From contig CM039120.1 of NCBI GenBank assembly GCA_022036555.1, positions 25,138,227 through 25,202,226 on the forward strand: a stretch of DNA of 64,000 nucleotides, read 5' to 3'. The stretch is from Microstegium vimineum. Its lineage: Eukaryota; Streptophyta; Magnoliopsida; Poales; Poaceae. A program made the translations under genes and the position numbers. The notes beneath the pieces are model-generated. The model did not search any database. It saw only the letters and a program-made list of their open reading frames with translations, and was not told the origin of the DNA. The number at the start of each line of letters is the position of its first letter. The stretch's first letter is position 1. Below are positions 41,477 to 53,240 of this stretch, one piece after another.

Positions 41477-42577
41477 TCTCTCTTGTAGGTTAATTACAAA
41501 GCCGGAGGGAGGCATTGGGTGCTTGATAGTGGGTGCACTCAACACATGACCGGAGATAGAAGGATGTTCAACTCAATCAACCAAGATAGTGATCATGGCT
41601 TTGATAATATTACATTTGGTGACAATGGCAAAGGCAAGGTGAAAGGGCTTGGAAAGTTTGCTATCTCCAATGATCTTAGCATTAGCAATGTGCTTCTAGT
41701 GGAAAGGCTTGAATTCAACTTATTGTCGGTTGCCCAATTGTGTGATCTCGGTTTCAAGTGCATATTTGGAGTGGAGAATGTGGAAATCATAAGTGTGGAT
41801 GGTTCAAATATGATCTTCAAGGGATTTAGATATGAAAATCTCTATCTTGTGGATTTCAATGCTAGTGAGACCAACTCTCAACATGTCTCGTCACCAAATC
41901 TAGCATGGGTTGGCTATGACATAGAAGGCTTGGACATGTTGGCATGAAGCAAATAAACAAGTTAGTCAAGCATGACCTTGTGAAAGGCTTGAAGGATGTC
42001 ACATTTGAGAAGGACAAGCTATGTAACTCATGTCAAGCTGGAAAGCAAGTTGGCAACACTCATCCAAAGAAGAGCATCATGAGTAGAAGCAAAACTTTTG
42101 AGTTATTGCACATGGATCTCTTTGGGCCAACTACATATGCAAGCATTGGTGGAAACAAGTATGGATTTGTGATAGTTGATGACTTCACAAGATACACATG
42201 GGTATTCTTCTTGAGTGACAAAAGTGACACATTTGATATCTTCAAGACATTTGTCAAGAGGTGCCAAAATAAGTTTGAAACAACTATCAAGAGAGTTAGA
42301 AGTGACAATGGGAGTGAGTTCAAGAATACAAGAGTTGATGAACTTTGTGATGATTTTGGAATCAACCATCAATTCTCTCCAAAGTACACTCCTCAATCCA
42401 ATGGGATAGTTGAAAGGAAGAATAGAACTTTGATTGACATGGTAAGATCAATGTTGAGTGAATACAATGTTAGTCATTCCTTTTGGGCCGAAGCTATCAA
42501 CACGACTAGCTACTCTAGCAACCGTCTATATTGTCATGGGATGCTTGAGAAGACTCCATATGAGCTATTGAATGGAA
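41477..42577 (+). pseudogene. SIRE/Opie-like protease and integrase, truncated
   Basis: Protease loop WVLDSGCTQHMTGD (near 41517; DSGC replaces DSGA, as in many SIRE elements). After a frameshift near 41935, the integrase zinc motif is partial (CNSCQAGKQ), followed by HMDLFGPTTYASIGG, RSDNGSEFKN and NGIVERKNRT, carrying the D, D and E of the core. The frame breaks at YELLNGR near 42577, where host LTR sequence takes over. It should be followed by RT and RNase H, which are gone. Confidence 0.88.
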
Positions 42578-43508
42578 GAGCAATCCATTATTCATTTACA
42601 TATTTTCCAGAGAGGATTCGCCTGAGAGGATCCCTTATGGATCTATTCTCTAGGGCTTAACATTCAAGAGAAACTATTCTTAGTTTCTATGTGATATTAG
42701 AGTTTACTCTTCTAGATTGAGAGAGTTAGAGTGGAGGTGTGGATTGGAGAAAGCCCGGCCTGTCGGTGTCTCTTCTCCAGTTTGTATCGACGGGATCAAG
42801 TCTCCTAACCCGAGGCTTGCTCCTAGGATTTCTTCGGTATTTCAACTTCTAATTCTAGTAAGTTCCCTGTTTTACTATTCTTTGGTTTGTGAGTTTACTT
42901 TATTCTCTTCGCGTAGAGAGTAGGGTAATCATCTCTAGCGTAAACGTGGTGTTTGGGCTAAGGTACTCATAGATATCCCCTGTCTAGCCGGATCTGTGGT
43001 AGTAGCTCGGAAAGTGACAATTCCGTAGATACCTTTGGAACCCACAATCCCGTTAGAAGGATTGGTAGGGTTTATAGGCCGCGTGGTAAGCATTCTCTGA
43101 GGTGTCTCTTATCACGACGATTCTCCCTAATAGAATAATAATACATATCTTATATAGACTAGAACGAGAGTGCAGTCGCGGTCTTCTCTAATCGCTCATA
43201 TCAAGATCACCTTGTTTGTAGCCTAAAGATTAATAGCATAGATTTGGTTAGTCAGATGCACCCTTTCTCCCTGTGGATAAATAAGTTACGATACTCTGGA
43301 TAATCTCCCGGGTAAGGTGCTCACCAGTATCCGTGCGCTTGCGGATTACTTCCTAGTGATTTCTCTGTTTGCGTTAACAAATATCAACAAGCATTTCCGG
43401 CACCGTTGCCGGGGAGAAAGCCGGTTTGCTGAGATAACCTTGAATCTTGCTATTCTTGTATCTATATTTTTATCTTTTCTTATCTTTTTCATATTCTTTA
43501 TTTCTTAC
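42578..43508 (+). repeat. Athila-like element 1: rest of the LTR, primer site and leader
   Basis: From gcaatccattatt to aacaagca (43393) it matches 43961-44739 closely. TTTCCGGCACCGTTGCCGGG (43394 on) is the Athila-type primer site. The leader to 43508 (..tttcttac) matches the same part after 44739 in the second element. The second element starts at 43509, so element 1 is cut inside its leader. The open frames of 60-70 codons here are not genes. Confidence 0.85.
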
Positions 43509-44739
43509 TGTTGACACCTCTTAAGTATCAATTCTAAGTGTCAACTAAGCATAAGAAAGGATATATTTGCAACACACCACCTAGACATAGGGTTTTAACT
43601 GACAGAATTTCACGAGTTTTGGTGTTTATCTGTTTCTGCAGGGAGACAACTGCAAAAGAGCAAAAGAGGCCCACAAGTAAGGATTACATAGACACATAAC
43701 ACCTCCGTACGAAAAAGATCAATCTAGAAGACTCCAGAACCCACCCCCTGGAAGGAGGAGCCCACCTGTCAGCAGGGTAGGGCGGGCACCCTCCCCCTAG
43801 GACGGCCACCCAGGTCTAAGGACCAATTAGGGCCCACTTCATGGATCAGGGTTCCACCACCTTTGAGGTTTAATCTAAACCCTCCATTAAGGTCAGTTTG
43901 ATCCGACAGCTGACGATCATTTGAGGGGGGTATATAAGGAGGACCCCTGCCCCCTAGCAAAGAGCAATCCATTATTTATTTACATATTTTCCAGAGAGGA
44001 TTCGCCAGAGAGGATCCCTTATGGATCTATTCTCTAGGGCTTAGCATACATGTGAGATTACATTTAGAGAGTTGGAGGTGGAGGTGTGGATTGGAGGAAG
44101 CCCGACCTGTCGGTGTCTCTTCTCTGGTTTGTATCGACGGGATCAAGGATCCTAACCCGAGGCTTGTTCTAAGGATTTCTTCGGTAATTCAACTTCTAAT
44201 TTTAGTAAGTTCCCTGTTTATTAATTCTTTGGTTTGTGAGTTTACTTTATTCTCTTCGCGTAGAGAGTAGGGTAATCATCTCTAGCGTAAATGTGGTGTT
44301 TGGGCTAAGATACTCATAGATATCCCCTGTCTAGCCGGATCTGTGATAGTAGCTCGGAAAGTGACAATTCCATAGATACCTTTGGAACCCACAATCCCGT
44401 TAGAAGGACTGGTAGGGTTTATAGGCCGTGTGGTAAGCATTCTCTGAGGTGTCTCTTATCACGACGGTTCTCCCCAATAGAATAATAACACATATCTTAT
44501 ATAGACTAGAACGAGACTACGGTCGCAATCTTCTTTAATCGCTCATATCAAGATCACCTTGTTAATAGCCTAAAGGTTAATAGCATAGATTGGTTAGTCA
44601 GATGCACCCTTTCTCCGTGTGGAAATATAAATTACGATACTGTGGATAATCTCCCGGGTGAAGTGCTCACCAGTATCCGTGCGCTTGCGGATTACTTCCA
44701 AGTGATTTCTCTGTTTGGCTTAACAAATATCAACAAGCA
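43509..44739 (+). repeat. 5' LTR of Athila-like element 2
   Basis: 1231 bp, TGTTGACACC ... AACAAGCA. TATA box GTATATAAGG at 43930-43939. It is the only complete LTR of this family in the window, and it gives the ruler for the two broken relatives. Confidence 0.85.
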
Positions 44740-44762
44740 TTTCTGGCATCGTTGCCGGGGAG
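44740..44762 (+). promoter_or_regulatory. Athila-type primer-binding site
   Basis: TTTCTGGCATCGTTGCCGGG is close to the TGGCGCCGTTGCCGGGG site of Athila elements, starting at the base after the LTR. Confidence 0.75.
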
Positions 44763-44868
44763 AAAGACGGTTTGCTGAGATAACCTTGAATCTTGCTATT
44801 ATCTTGTATCTATAGTCTTATCCTTTCTTATTTTTTCAATTTCTTTACTTCTTACATATTCTATCCTT

Positions 44869-45420
44869 ATGGAAAATCTAAATTCCACACCTATCTATCA
44901 ATTTTCTACACCCACGGAGACCGACCTATTACCAAGGGAGTCATCACAACCTATCCAAACTTCCCAGTTTAGGTTGAGTCTGTGGTTGATTGCGATGATT
45001 CAAAGCCTATCCTTTTCAGGAAAGGAAGACGAAAACCCTTACCTTCACATTAGAGATTTTGAGCAAACATGTGATTGTCTTCGCATAGATGGCATATCTG
45101 TAAAACTTTATGTTGGAAGCTTTTTCCTTTTTCTTTAAAAGGAAGAGATAAACAATGGTATAATCAGAAGGTAAGTCAACAACAAGGAGATTGGGGAGTT
45201 TTGCACTCCAACTTCTGTTTAGACTTTTATCCCATCACTCAAATCGTCGACCTTAGAGTCAAGGTTCTAACCTTCAAACAAGAAGAGAACGAACCTTTGG
45301 CTTACTCCTGGAAAAACATTTTCTTGAGGTTTTAGAATCTGGACCACACCTTAGCATCGAAGGCCCTGTTCTTCTCCAACATTTTTATAAAGGTCTTCGT
45401 AGAAAGGATAGAGAGTTGCT
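44869..45420 (+). pseudogene. Athila-like Gag, reduced
   Basis: ATG 44869 opens 89 codons with SLSFSGKEDENPYLHIRDFE, the Athila Gag start. A frameshift near 45130 continues KQWYNQKVSQQQGDWGVLHS to a stop near 45335. Only about 180 residues of Gag remain, far fewer than usual, and no CCHC knuckle is seen. It is internally deleted as well as broken. Confidence 0.75.
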
Positions 45421-48400
45421 AAACACCACATCTGGAGGTTCTTTCTTTCATGTACTATCCATAGAAGCAAAATCAACCTTAGATAGAATCCTAGATGCTG
45501 AGTTGGATAATACCATCCATGAAGAAACTCACGAAGCATCCACTTTAGCTATCCCAAGTTCTGAGCCTAAAAAGGAAGAAATTCCACCACCTGATTTCAT
45601 GCTGGATATAGATCCTGATCTTTTCACTGATTTCGGAAACATTTCAAACTATGTTTCTCTTTCAAAACCCCAAAATCATCACCTTAGTAACCATATATAC
45701 CAAATGCCAGACAGAAGCATTTTGGGAGAGCTTATATCAATCATAAGTAGTGAATGGTTAGAAGAATCAGAGCTTTCCTCTGATGTGATCCGTTTGGATT
45801 CACCTTCTATTCCAATACGTTGTGCTTTCAATTCAGATCAATTCGACGCTCTCTATAATCCTGTTGTGGGGGTCAATATCATGTCTAAATCACTTGCACA
45901 TGAATTATTGGGCAATGTGACTTTAACCCCAACAATAAAGTTCATGAAGAATCTTGACGAACATATAGTCCCCAGTCTTGGAATTTTACATGTCTTACCC
46001 ATTATGGTAGATGGTGTCATGGTTCGTTTGAACTTTTATATCTTTGATACATGGGACCACAACCTTTTGCTAGGAAAACCTTTTAGAAGACTTCTTTATG
46101 AAGGACAAAATGGGAAACTAAACATTTCCTTTGGAAAGAGTTTTCAAATCCCAATAGCAATCTCTCATTCTTTGAACAGTAAAACTGAATCATATCTTCT
46201 ACCTGATCCTATGGTGGAAGTAAAAACTGCTTCTCTAGAGCTTTTCAATGAACCAGATTTGGAAGAAGAGGCTCCTTTCTTCATAGAAGAAGAAGTTGAC
46301 CCTTCTGAACCTGAACCCTTAGATGAGTTTGCAGAAACGCCTAGACCTCTTGTAGAGCTTAAACCTCTACCACCCGGTCTTACGTATGCTTTCCTCAATA
46401 ATGATCCAGAGTCTCCTATAATTATAAGTGATAAACTCACTCAGGAGCAAACTCTTCGCTCGATGGCTATTATAGAAAGACATCGTTCAACCTTTGGTTA
46501 CTCACTCCAAGATCTCACTGGAATCAGTCCTTTAATTTGCACTCATCGCATTCCAACAGATCCTTCTGTTTCACCTTCTCGAGAGCCCCAACGAAGACTC
46601 AATAACGCGATGAGAGAGGTAGTTAAAAAAGATGTTTTAAAATTGCTACATGCAGGGATTATATACCCCGTGCCGCATATTGAGTGGGTAAGTCCAGTGT
46701 AAGTTTTATCTAAGAAGGGAGGCATTACTGTTGTCACAAATGAGAGGAATGAGCTGATTCCCCAACGCACCGTCATAGGATGGCGGATGTGTATAGATTA
46801 CAGAAAGTTGAACAAAGCTACAAAAAAGGATCACTTTCCTTTACCTTTTATAGATGAGATGTTAGAGCGGTTAGCCAACCACTCGTTCTTCTGTTTCCTA
46901 GATGGATATTCAGGGTATCACCAAATCCCGATCCATCCTGATGACCAAAGCAAAACCACTTTTACATGCCCCTATGGAACGTATGCTTATCATAGAATGT
47001 CTTTTGGGCTATGTAATGCTCCATCTTCTTTTCAAAGATGCATGCTGTCTATATTTTCTGATATGATTGAAGATATTATTGAAGTTTTCATTGATGATTT
47101 CTCTGTTTATGGAAAAACTTTTGATAATTGTCTTGAAAATCTAGATAGAGTTTTGAAAAGATGTGAAGAAAAACATTTAATCCTTAATTGGGAAAAATGT
47201 CATTTTATGGTCAAAGAAGGAATAGTGCTAGGACACTTAATATCTGAAAGAGGCATTGAGGTAGACAGAGCTAAAATTGAAGTAATTGAAGAGTTACCTC
47301 CGCCTATAAATGTGAAAGGAATAAGAAGCTTTCTTGGTCATGCTGGTTTTTATTGAAGATTCATAAAAGATTTTTCATTCATTGCTAGACCATTAACTCT
47401 ATTGCTTGCCAAGGATGCTCCTTTCATATTTGATGACACTTATTTAAAAGCTTTTGAATTATTGAAAACAACGCTCATCTCTGCACCAATCATTCAACCC
47501 CCTGATTGGTCTTTACCTTTTGAAATTATGTGTGATGCTAGTGATTATGCTGTGGGGGCTGTTTTGGAACAAACTAAGCATAAGAAGCATCGTGCAATAG
47601 ATTATGCTAGTAAAACTTTGACAGGACCTCAACTTAATCATGCAACCTTTGAAAAAGAGCTCCTGGCTATTGTTTTCACTATAGACAAATTTAGATCTTA
47701 TTTAGTAGGAGCCAAAGTAATTGTTTATTCTGATCATGCTGCTTTAAAATATCTGCTCACTAAAAAAGATGTTAAACCTTGTTTAATAAGATGGATCCTA
47801 CTACTCCAAGAGTTTGATTTAGAAATAAAAGATAGAAGGGGAATAGAAAACCCTGTTGCAGATCACTTGTCTAGAATGTATTTTAAGAATCCACATGAAC
47901 TACCTATTGATGATTCACTCCGAGACGACATGCTCTACGGAATCAACACATCCGGCCCTTGGTATGCATATATTGTTAATTTTATGGTTTCAGGATATGT
48001 ACCACCAGGAGGAAACAAAAGAAAGCTTATTCAAGTGAGTCGTTCACACATATGGGATGAGTCATACCTCTTCCGAGTGTGCTCTGATGGCTTACTCAGG
48101 AGATGTGTGACTATTGAAGAAGGAATGAAGATCATTGAAAGATGCCACTCATCACCATACGGAGGTCATTATGGAGCATTCCGAACATATGCAAAAATTT
48201 GGCAGTGTGGATTCTATTGGCCAGCAATGTATGAAGACACCAGAGAATTTATCAGAAGATGCGGGCCATGTCAGAGGCATGGCAACATAAATTCAAGGGA
48301 TGCCATGCCACTCACCAGCAATTTGCAAATAGAGCTCTTTGATGTCTGGGGAATCGACTATATGGGACCATTTCCCCCATCAAAGAAGTGTGAGTATATC

Positions 48401-49225
48401 TTGGTGGCGGTTGACTACGTCTCCAAGTGGGTGGAAGCATTACCTTGCAAGCATGCCGACAACGTGAATTCAAAGAGGATGTTTGAAGAGACCATATTTC
48501 CAAGATTTGGAGTCCCCGGAATAGTGATAAGTGATGGAGGATCACATTTCATCGACAAACGTTTTGAACAGTACCTAGCGGGGCATGGGATCCGCCACAA
48601 CGTCGCTACACCTTATCATCCTCAGACAAGTGGCCAAGTAGAAACCTCAAACAAACAGATCGAGAATATTCTTCAAAAAACAGTGAATGAAATGGGAACA
48701 ACATGGAAGGACAAGTTACTCGATGCACTCTGGGCATACCAGACTGCATACAAAACTCCAATTGGAATGTCTCCATATCAACTCGTATATGGGAAGACTT
48801 GTCACCTACCTGTTGAACTAGAGTTCAAGGCACACTGGGCTATAAAAAGATGGAATATGGACTTTGATGCCGCTGGAGAGAATCGACAAATACAATTATC
48901 AGAATTAGAGGAGTGGAGAGAAAAAGCATATCACAATTCAAAGATCTACAAAGAAAGAATTAAACGATGGCATGGCAAGAAGATCAAGAAGGAGTTCACA
49001 CCTGGAGATAAGGTATTACTTTTTAATTCCAGGGTGAAGCTCTTCGGACACGGAAAGCTACGAAGCAAATGGGAAGGACCATATAAGGTAATCAATTCAT
49101 CATCCCACGGAGCAATCACACTTCAAAATGACGAAGGTATGTTATTCAAGGTAAATGGTCAACGTCTCAAAATATTTCTAGAACCTAATGAAGAATTAGA
49201 AGAAATAGAAGTAATTAATTTCTAG
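45416..49225 (+). pseudogene. Athila-like Pol (protease-like, RT, RNase H, integrase)
   Basis: 45416-46702: the protease-like part ALYNPVVGVNIMSKSLAHEL and LNFYIFDTWDHNLLLGKPFR, then the RT lead-in. 46787-47356: RT, with GWRMCIDYRKLNKATKKDHF just before it, FLDGYSGYHQIPIHPDDQSK and active site FIDD near 47090. After a TGA at 47354 (FY-stop-RF), 47402-49225 (607 codons, open): RNase H (MCDASDYAVGAVLEQ), integrase zinc motif (about 48130-48270) and catalytic core with GIDYMGPFPPS, ISDGGSHF and GQVETSNKQ carrying D, D, E. A stop near 46700 also falls between lead-in and RT. Four lesions or fewer in 3.8 kb makes this the best-kept pol here. The usual D-T/S-G of protease is not visible (YNPVVG in its place). 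Confidence 0.9.
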
Positions 49226-49962
49226 CTTTTAAGTGAATTTTAAGGCCCAATCACTTTATCTTTACATTTCTGAGCCATGCATATGTTTTCGGTATAGAGA
49301 ACCTTCTAGAAACGAGTGCGCAGAAGAAGCCCAGCAGAGCCCACATAGCCAGGGCAGGCGCCCTAGGGTGTAGGGCAGCCGCCCCACCCCTGTCACCTCT
49401 CGCCGCCGCCTTTCTCTCACCCGAACCTTCTAGTCTCCCTTATCCGATAAACCTCTCAAAACACTTATCCAACCATTTCCTCGCGAGATTTTCTCCGTAG
49501 ATGCTTCTAGATACCTTTTTCCACCCCTATATAAACAACCCCTGACATCAACCATCATCATCATTCAATCATTTCCTTAGCTCCTGCTTAGAAACTTGCT
49601 AGATCTCTTTGCTCCAATGGCCAGCAACAACAACGCCGATAGGAGGATGGTCCCCTATGGATCCAACCTCGAAGATTCAGACTCCAAGGCTTTAGTCTTA
49701 GTCCACGATGAGATCCCGCTAGCCACCATTCCACCAAAGCAGCAGCGCTATAGCAAATCCTTCTACGCTGTCGATGTTTTACCACCGATAGCCTGCCACG
49801 GGGTTACCTGAGACAGTAGTTCGTGCCTCGGTGAATAGTGAAACCTTGGTGGTTGGAAACGCAGGGACACTCAGTTTATACTATTTCAGGCCCTCGACTT
49901 AGTCGAGTAATAGCCCTACGTCCAGTTGAGTCGTTTGTTATGGCTCTGATCGTAATACAAGG
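49226..49962 (+). other. Post-pol region of the Athila-like element, then copia junction
   Basis: A TATA box (CCTATATAAACAACC, about 49528) precedes ATG 49617, which opens 64 codons (MASNNNADRRMVPYGSNLED..) to a stop at about 49811. Athila elements often carry an extra ORF after pol; this could be the start of one, cut short. From about 49800 the text belongs to the internal region of the copia element to the right (minus strand): GATCAGAGCC near 49945 is a degenerate primer site. Confidence 0.5.
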
Positions 49963-51272
49963 TGTTGTGTGTCTCTCTACGTATCGGGTGTTGTGCAGTA
50001 TGTTGGGATTGTTTTTTGTGTGATACCCTTGTAGGAGTACGAGGTTGCTACGCTAGCCAGAAAACAAAACTTTTCGACCTCATAAACCAGGATCTACTGC
50101 TAGTTACAGGTTACGGGATTACCACTAGACGCGCAGGTGCAGCGGAAGACGACTTGATGTAGTCGTGCGCGTCGCAGCAGGCAGTGCAGTTGCGTGGTCG
50201 TCCGTCTCAACGTCCCCTTCGCGCGGTTCATCCTTGTGCTCCAGATGCAGCACCTCCGAGGAATCCCACACGTGCAGGGAGGAAGCGTTGCGCCTCCGGA
50301 CTGCTAGGTCCGCGAGGAGCAAAAAGGCGCGAGCGTGGGGAGGCGACGACGGCTGCCAAAAGGCGTGGATCAATATCGCCCCGCGCACACCCCTTGCTTA
50401 TATAGGCGTCATGACGAGCTCCCACGTTGGAGGCCCATTAGTAACCCTAAACCTAGTCTAATTCGGGTCCAACCCGAATTAGGCTTCCAGCCCTTTAAGC
50501 GTGCGACCCTATGGGCTCACGCATACATAGACATGGCCCAAGTACTCTTACTCGACCAATAGTTGATAGCGGCCTCTAGCAAGGCGTGTCAACTCCTATG
50601 CATGCGCTATGATCATATCAGACGAACCACTATGACCATGTACAAGTTATTCCCTTTGCCACTCGATATATGGTTCAACTCGTGGGTTAACACTTAACCC
50701 AAGCACGACCATGCATTTGTTGATCCAATCACATGAGTGATCCAGTGATATCTCTCTCACGAAGAGAGGGGCAAATTCCATCTTGATTGTCTATGTCTCA
50801 TAGCATGTTTCCCGACCACCCAAGGACCACCTTTATAACTACCCAATAACGGAGTAGCGTTTGATAGTCTCTAAGTAGATCGTTTCACATCTTGAGTACA
50901 TACCACAATCTCAGGTCTAAGGACATAACGTACATGACATGAATAGAGACTTTCTCTTGTTGGGTCAGTCCAGCCTACATGTCTCACATGTGCCCACATT
51001 ATTAGTTTGACATCTCCATGTCTATGACTTGTGAAACATAGCCATCAACTAATACATGTGCTGGTCTAATATTCAAGTGTGCTCTTACAAAAATGCCGAC
51101 CAGGGACAACTTTTAGAATAACCATTCAAGTAATTGAGTTCCACAAACAATTCACATAATCGTCAATCAATACTTGTTATCTATAATGGATATTCAAAGA
51201 ACACTTTATTAATCATGGATACAATCGGAATATAATCATCTACATGATTAGCTCTAGGGCATATTCCTAACA
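49963..51272 (-). repeat. Copia LTR (minus strand), 5' copy
   Basis: On the minus strand it begins TGTTAGGAATATGCCCTAGA at 51272, the well-known start of a large grass copia family, and ends near ACACACAACA at 49963, followed by a primer-site-like GATCAGAGCC. TATA CTATATAAGC at about 50408-50398. Only about 160 bp of internal sequence remain to the left; no pol is present. The left edge is less sure than the right, and no matching 5-bp duplications are found. Confidence 0.65.
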
Positions 51273-51487
51273 ACCCTTACCAGCCCTTTATAGTCCAAGA
51301 ACTGGTTGAGGGCTGCTCTAATCCTACTCGGTTACAAACTTAGAGTCCTAGGCTACGCTTCGGTCTTGCCGTCTCAACTGAGTAGAATTCAGTTTCTTCT
51401 GTCCGTCTTCCTTTGTGGGCCGAGAAAAGGAGGCTCAAATCTTAGGTAAGCCGGTCCATGGGTACCCTATAGGATATTCTATCGACA
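51273..51487 (-). repeat. Start of a Tat-like LTR
   Basis: Read on the minus strand, it starts TGTCGATAGAATATCC with AGGGTACCC, resembling the start of the Tat-like LTR at 8462 (TGTCGGATACCC..AGGGTACCC). Its continuation is cut off by the copia LTR at 51272. Confidence 0.45.
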
Positions 51488-51535
51488 AGCCTCTGAGCAT
51501 CTCATGATTTTTCTTCAATATGCAGGGTTGCTTTG

Positions 51536-52545
51536 TGATGAGTGTATGGGTGTCCCGATCTTTCGGTGGAGATTGATAACTACGATTGGACTGGAGAGAC
51601 GTTCACGATCCGAGTACAACCATCTAAGGATGTTGCGCCTTAGCGATCGATACACCAATTCCAGCGGTTGCTCACGATATTGCGGATCACAACCAACCAA
51701 ACCACTAGGGTTATTCCTGCAAGCAATCGAAGAACAAGCAAGAACAAGTAGAACAAACACTCAATTGCAAATAAGAGATGAAGGATCAGATGTGATACAC
51801 ATGAAGGTGGGGTTCTGAATCAAGTAGAACGGATGGTCTAGTCGACACACGACGGTCTACAAGGAAGTAGCAGCAGCTAAACTTTTATCTAAACAAAACC
51901 CAATCTGTTTGTGGCGGCTCTAGGGGAATATAAGGAGGAGGGAGGATGACCAAAGGGTGCTGGGGTCGTCCTACAACCCTAGGATGAGTCCCTAAAGGAC
52001 TTAAGTTGATACATGGGCCATAAACCCAAAATAAGGTGACGCAGCATCGTTGGCAGAAAAGTCTCAGCAATAAATTATTGACTGCAGTCGCATCTGGTTA
52101 GATATAGGTACGAGTAAGAACCCATTGGAAAGTAGACTTGATAAGCTTTCTAAAAAGTCCTATAACGTCCCAATCGGAGTCCGTATGAAGTCGTGGCAAC
52201 CGTCACAAGTTTGGACTCTTCTGCAGTCCGAATTGAACTTTCCAAAACGTGTTGGACTTGGACTCTTTGTTTCCTTGGATCCAAAGTGATGTGGTGGCCT
52301 GGTGGAGGACGTTAGGAACATTTGGATTTGGTCCCCAATCAACTTCATTGATCATCCATGCTTTCCATATGTAATCTAACCCTTCCTTAATCCATATAAT
52401 CAATTCTGAGAATGAAAACATACACACTTCATAGTGCAGCACCCATTCATCAAATGTAACAATGATAAACCTCATATAGAATGGTTTCACCTTTGGTATA
52501 GAAGTGGTTGGCATGGTCATATCTAAGCCGGTGATGTCCTCATCA
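51536..52545 (-). repeat. 3' LTR of the non-autonomous CRM relative
   Basis: 1010 bp, TGATGAGGACATC at 52545 to CACTCATCA at 51536. Shared blocks with 25662-28823 include GTTCTTCGATTGCTTGCAGG and GTGTATCG..GCTAAGGCGCA. A TATA-like TTATATTCC is near 51930. Confidence 0.85.
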
Positions 52546-53159
52546 TTCTCCCTTTCTTGACAGCAAACCGTCCTCGGTTTGACCACTGTCGGAGGATGTG
52601 TTGTAGATACAAGCAAACTATGCTCCCATTCTTGATAGTTATCCTGTTTCTTTAAAATAAAACTAGGGAAGCTTGACATGTCATGGTTATTGTTATTGCA
52701 TACTTCTAATTGATTAGTTCTGTTCACTATAAAAGGAGTTTGTATATTTGAGCAAATATAAATTCGGTTGACCATATACTCATCTTCATAATTATATTTG
52801 GCAATAGCATAAAAACTGATATTAGAAGAACATGACAATTCAAATCTAGCAATCAGATTATTCTCCAAATAGCTAAGCTCACAATGATCCTCGAACTCAA
52901 TGTACCCTATTGTATGTAAAGATGACAACAATTGAGCTTCTTCTTTTTCATTTACAATATGAAAAATATGTTGGAATTCAGCACTCATTGATTTATAATT
53001 TTTAGCTTTATTCAGTAGTTGTGGTATGGATATAAGTAATTCATTATCACACAACTCTTCTTTGTCACATGAAATATCAAGCATATGAAAGTGTGACAAA
53101 GGAAAATGAGCGATGAGTTCCACTATTGGTTGATCTAGGATATCAAGATTAGTGGACAA
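52203..53159 (-). CDS. Unknown ORF of the non-autonomous CRM relative, running into the LTR
   Basis: 318 codons from ATG 53159, open. Hydrophobic and acidic, without a motif I recognise (..ELIAHFPLSHFHMLDISCDK.., ..YICSNIQTPFIVNRTNQL..). Its C-terminal third (from about residue 205, REND-EDITG) crosses the polypurine tract and enters the LTR at 52545, ending at 52203. The autonomous CRM pol does the same (..GEDDEDINTT), so the overlap is a shared feature. It may be a remnant of an ancestral polyprotein or a lineage-specific protein; no function can be given. Confidence 0.6.
   Translation of the reverse strand: MSTNLDILDQPIVELIAHFPLSHFHMLDISCDKEELCDNELLISIPQLLNKAKNYKSMSAEFQHIFHIVNEKEEAQLLSSLHTIGYIEFEDHCELSYLENNLIARFELSCSSNISFYAIAKYNYEDEYMVNRIYICSNIQTPFIVNRTNQLEVCNNNNHDMSSFPSFILKKQDNYQEWEHSLLVSTTHPPTVVKPRTVCCQERENDEDITGLDMTMPTTSIPKVKPFYMRFIIVTFDEWVLHYEVCMFSFSELIIWIKEGLDYIWKAWMINEVDWGPNPNVPNVLHQATTSLWIQGNKESKSNTFWKVQFGLQKSPNL
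52546..52558 (-). promoter_or_regulatory. Polypurine tract
   Basis: AAGAAAGGGAGAA on the minus strand directly before TGATGAGGAC. Confidence 0.8.
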
Positions 53160-53240
53160 ATGCAGTTCAACTAAAGCATGCTCACCTTGATTTATGTTAC
53201 ACCCATCTAACTTACCATTGATGCTCTTCTCAAATGGTGT

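Larger units (their letters stand above)
37609..42577 (+). mobile_element. SIRE/Opie-like copia, 3' half deleted
   Basis: LTR, primer site, gag, protease and integrase follow in order. RT, RNase H and the 3' LTR are missing, and the next base belongs to the host LTR. A deletion must have removed the 3' half of the element together with about 173 bp of the Athila LTR, since clean insertion would have left both. Confidence 0.85.
43509..49800 (+). mobile_element. Athila-like element 2, 3' end lost
   Basis: LTR 43509-44739, primer site, leader, gag, protease, RT, RNase H, integrase to 49225, then a post-pol region to about 49800, where copia-derived sequence starts. No 3' LTR is visible. It sits inside the leader of element 1, either by insertion (cttac at 43504-43508 would be one copy of the duplication) or by unequal recombination between relatives. 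Confidence 0.85.
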
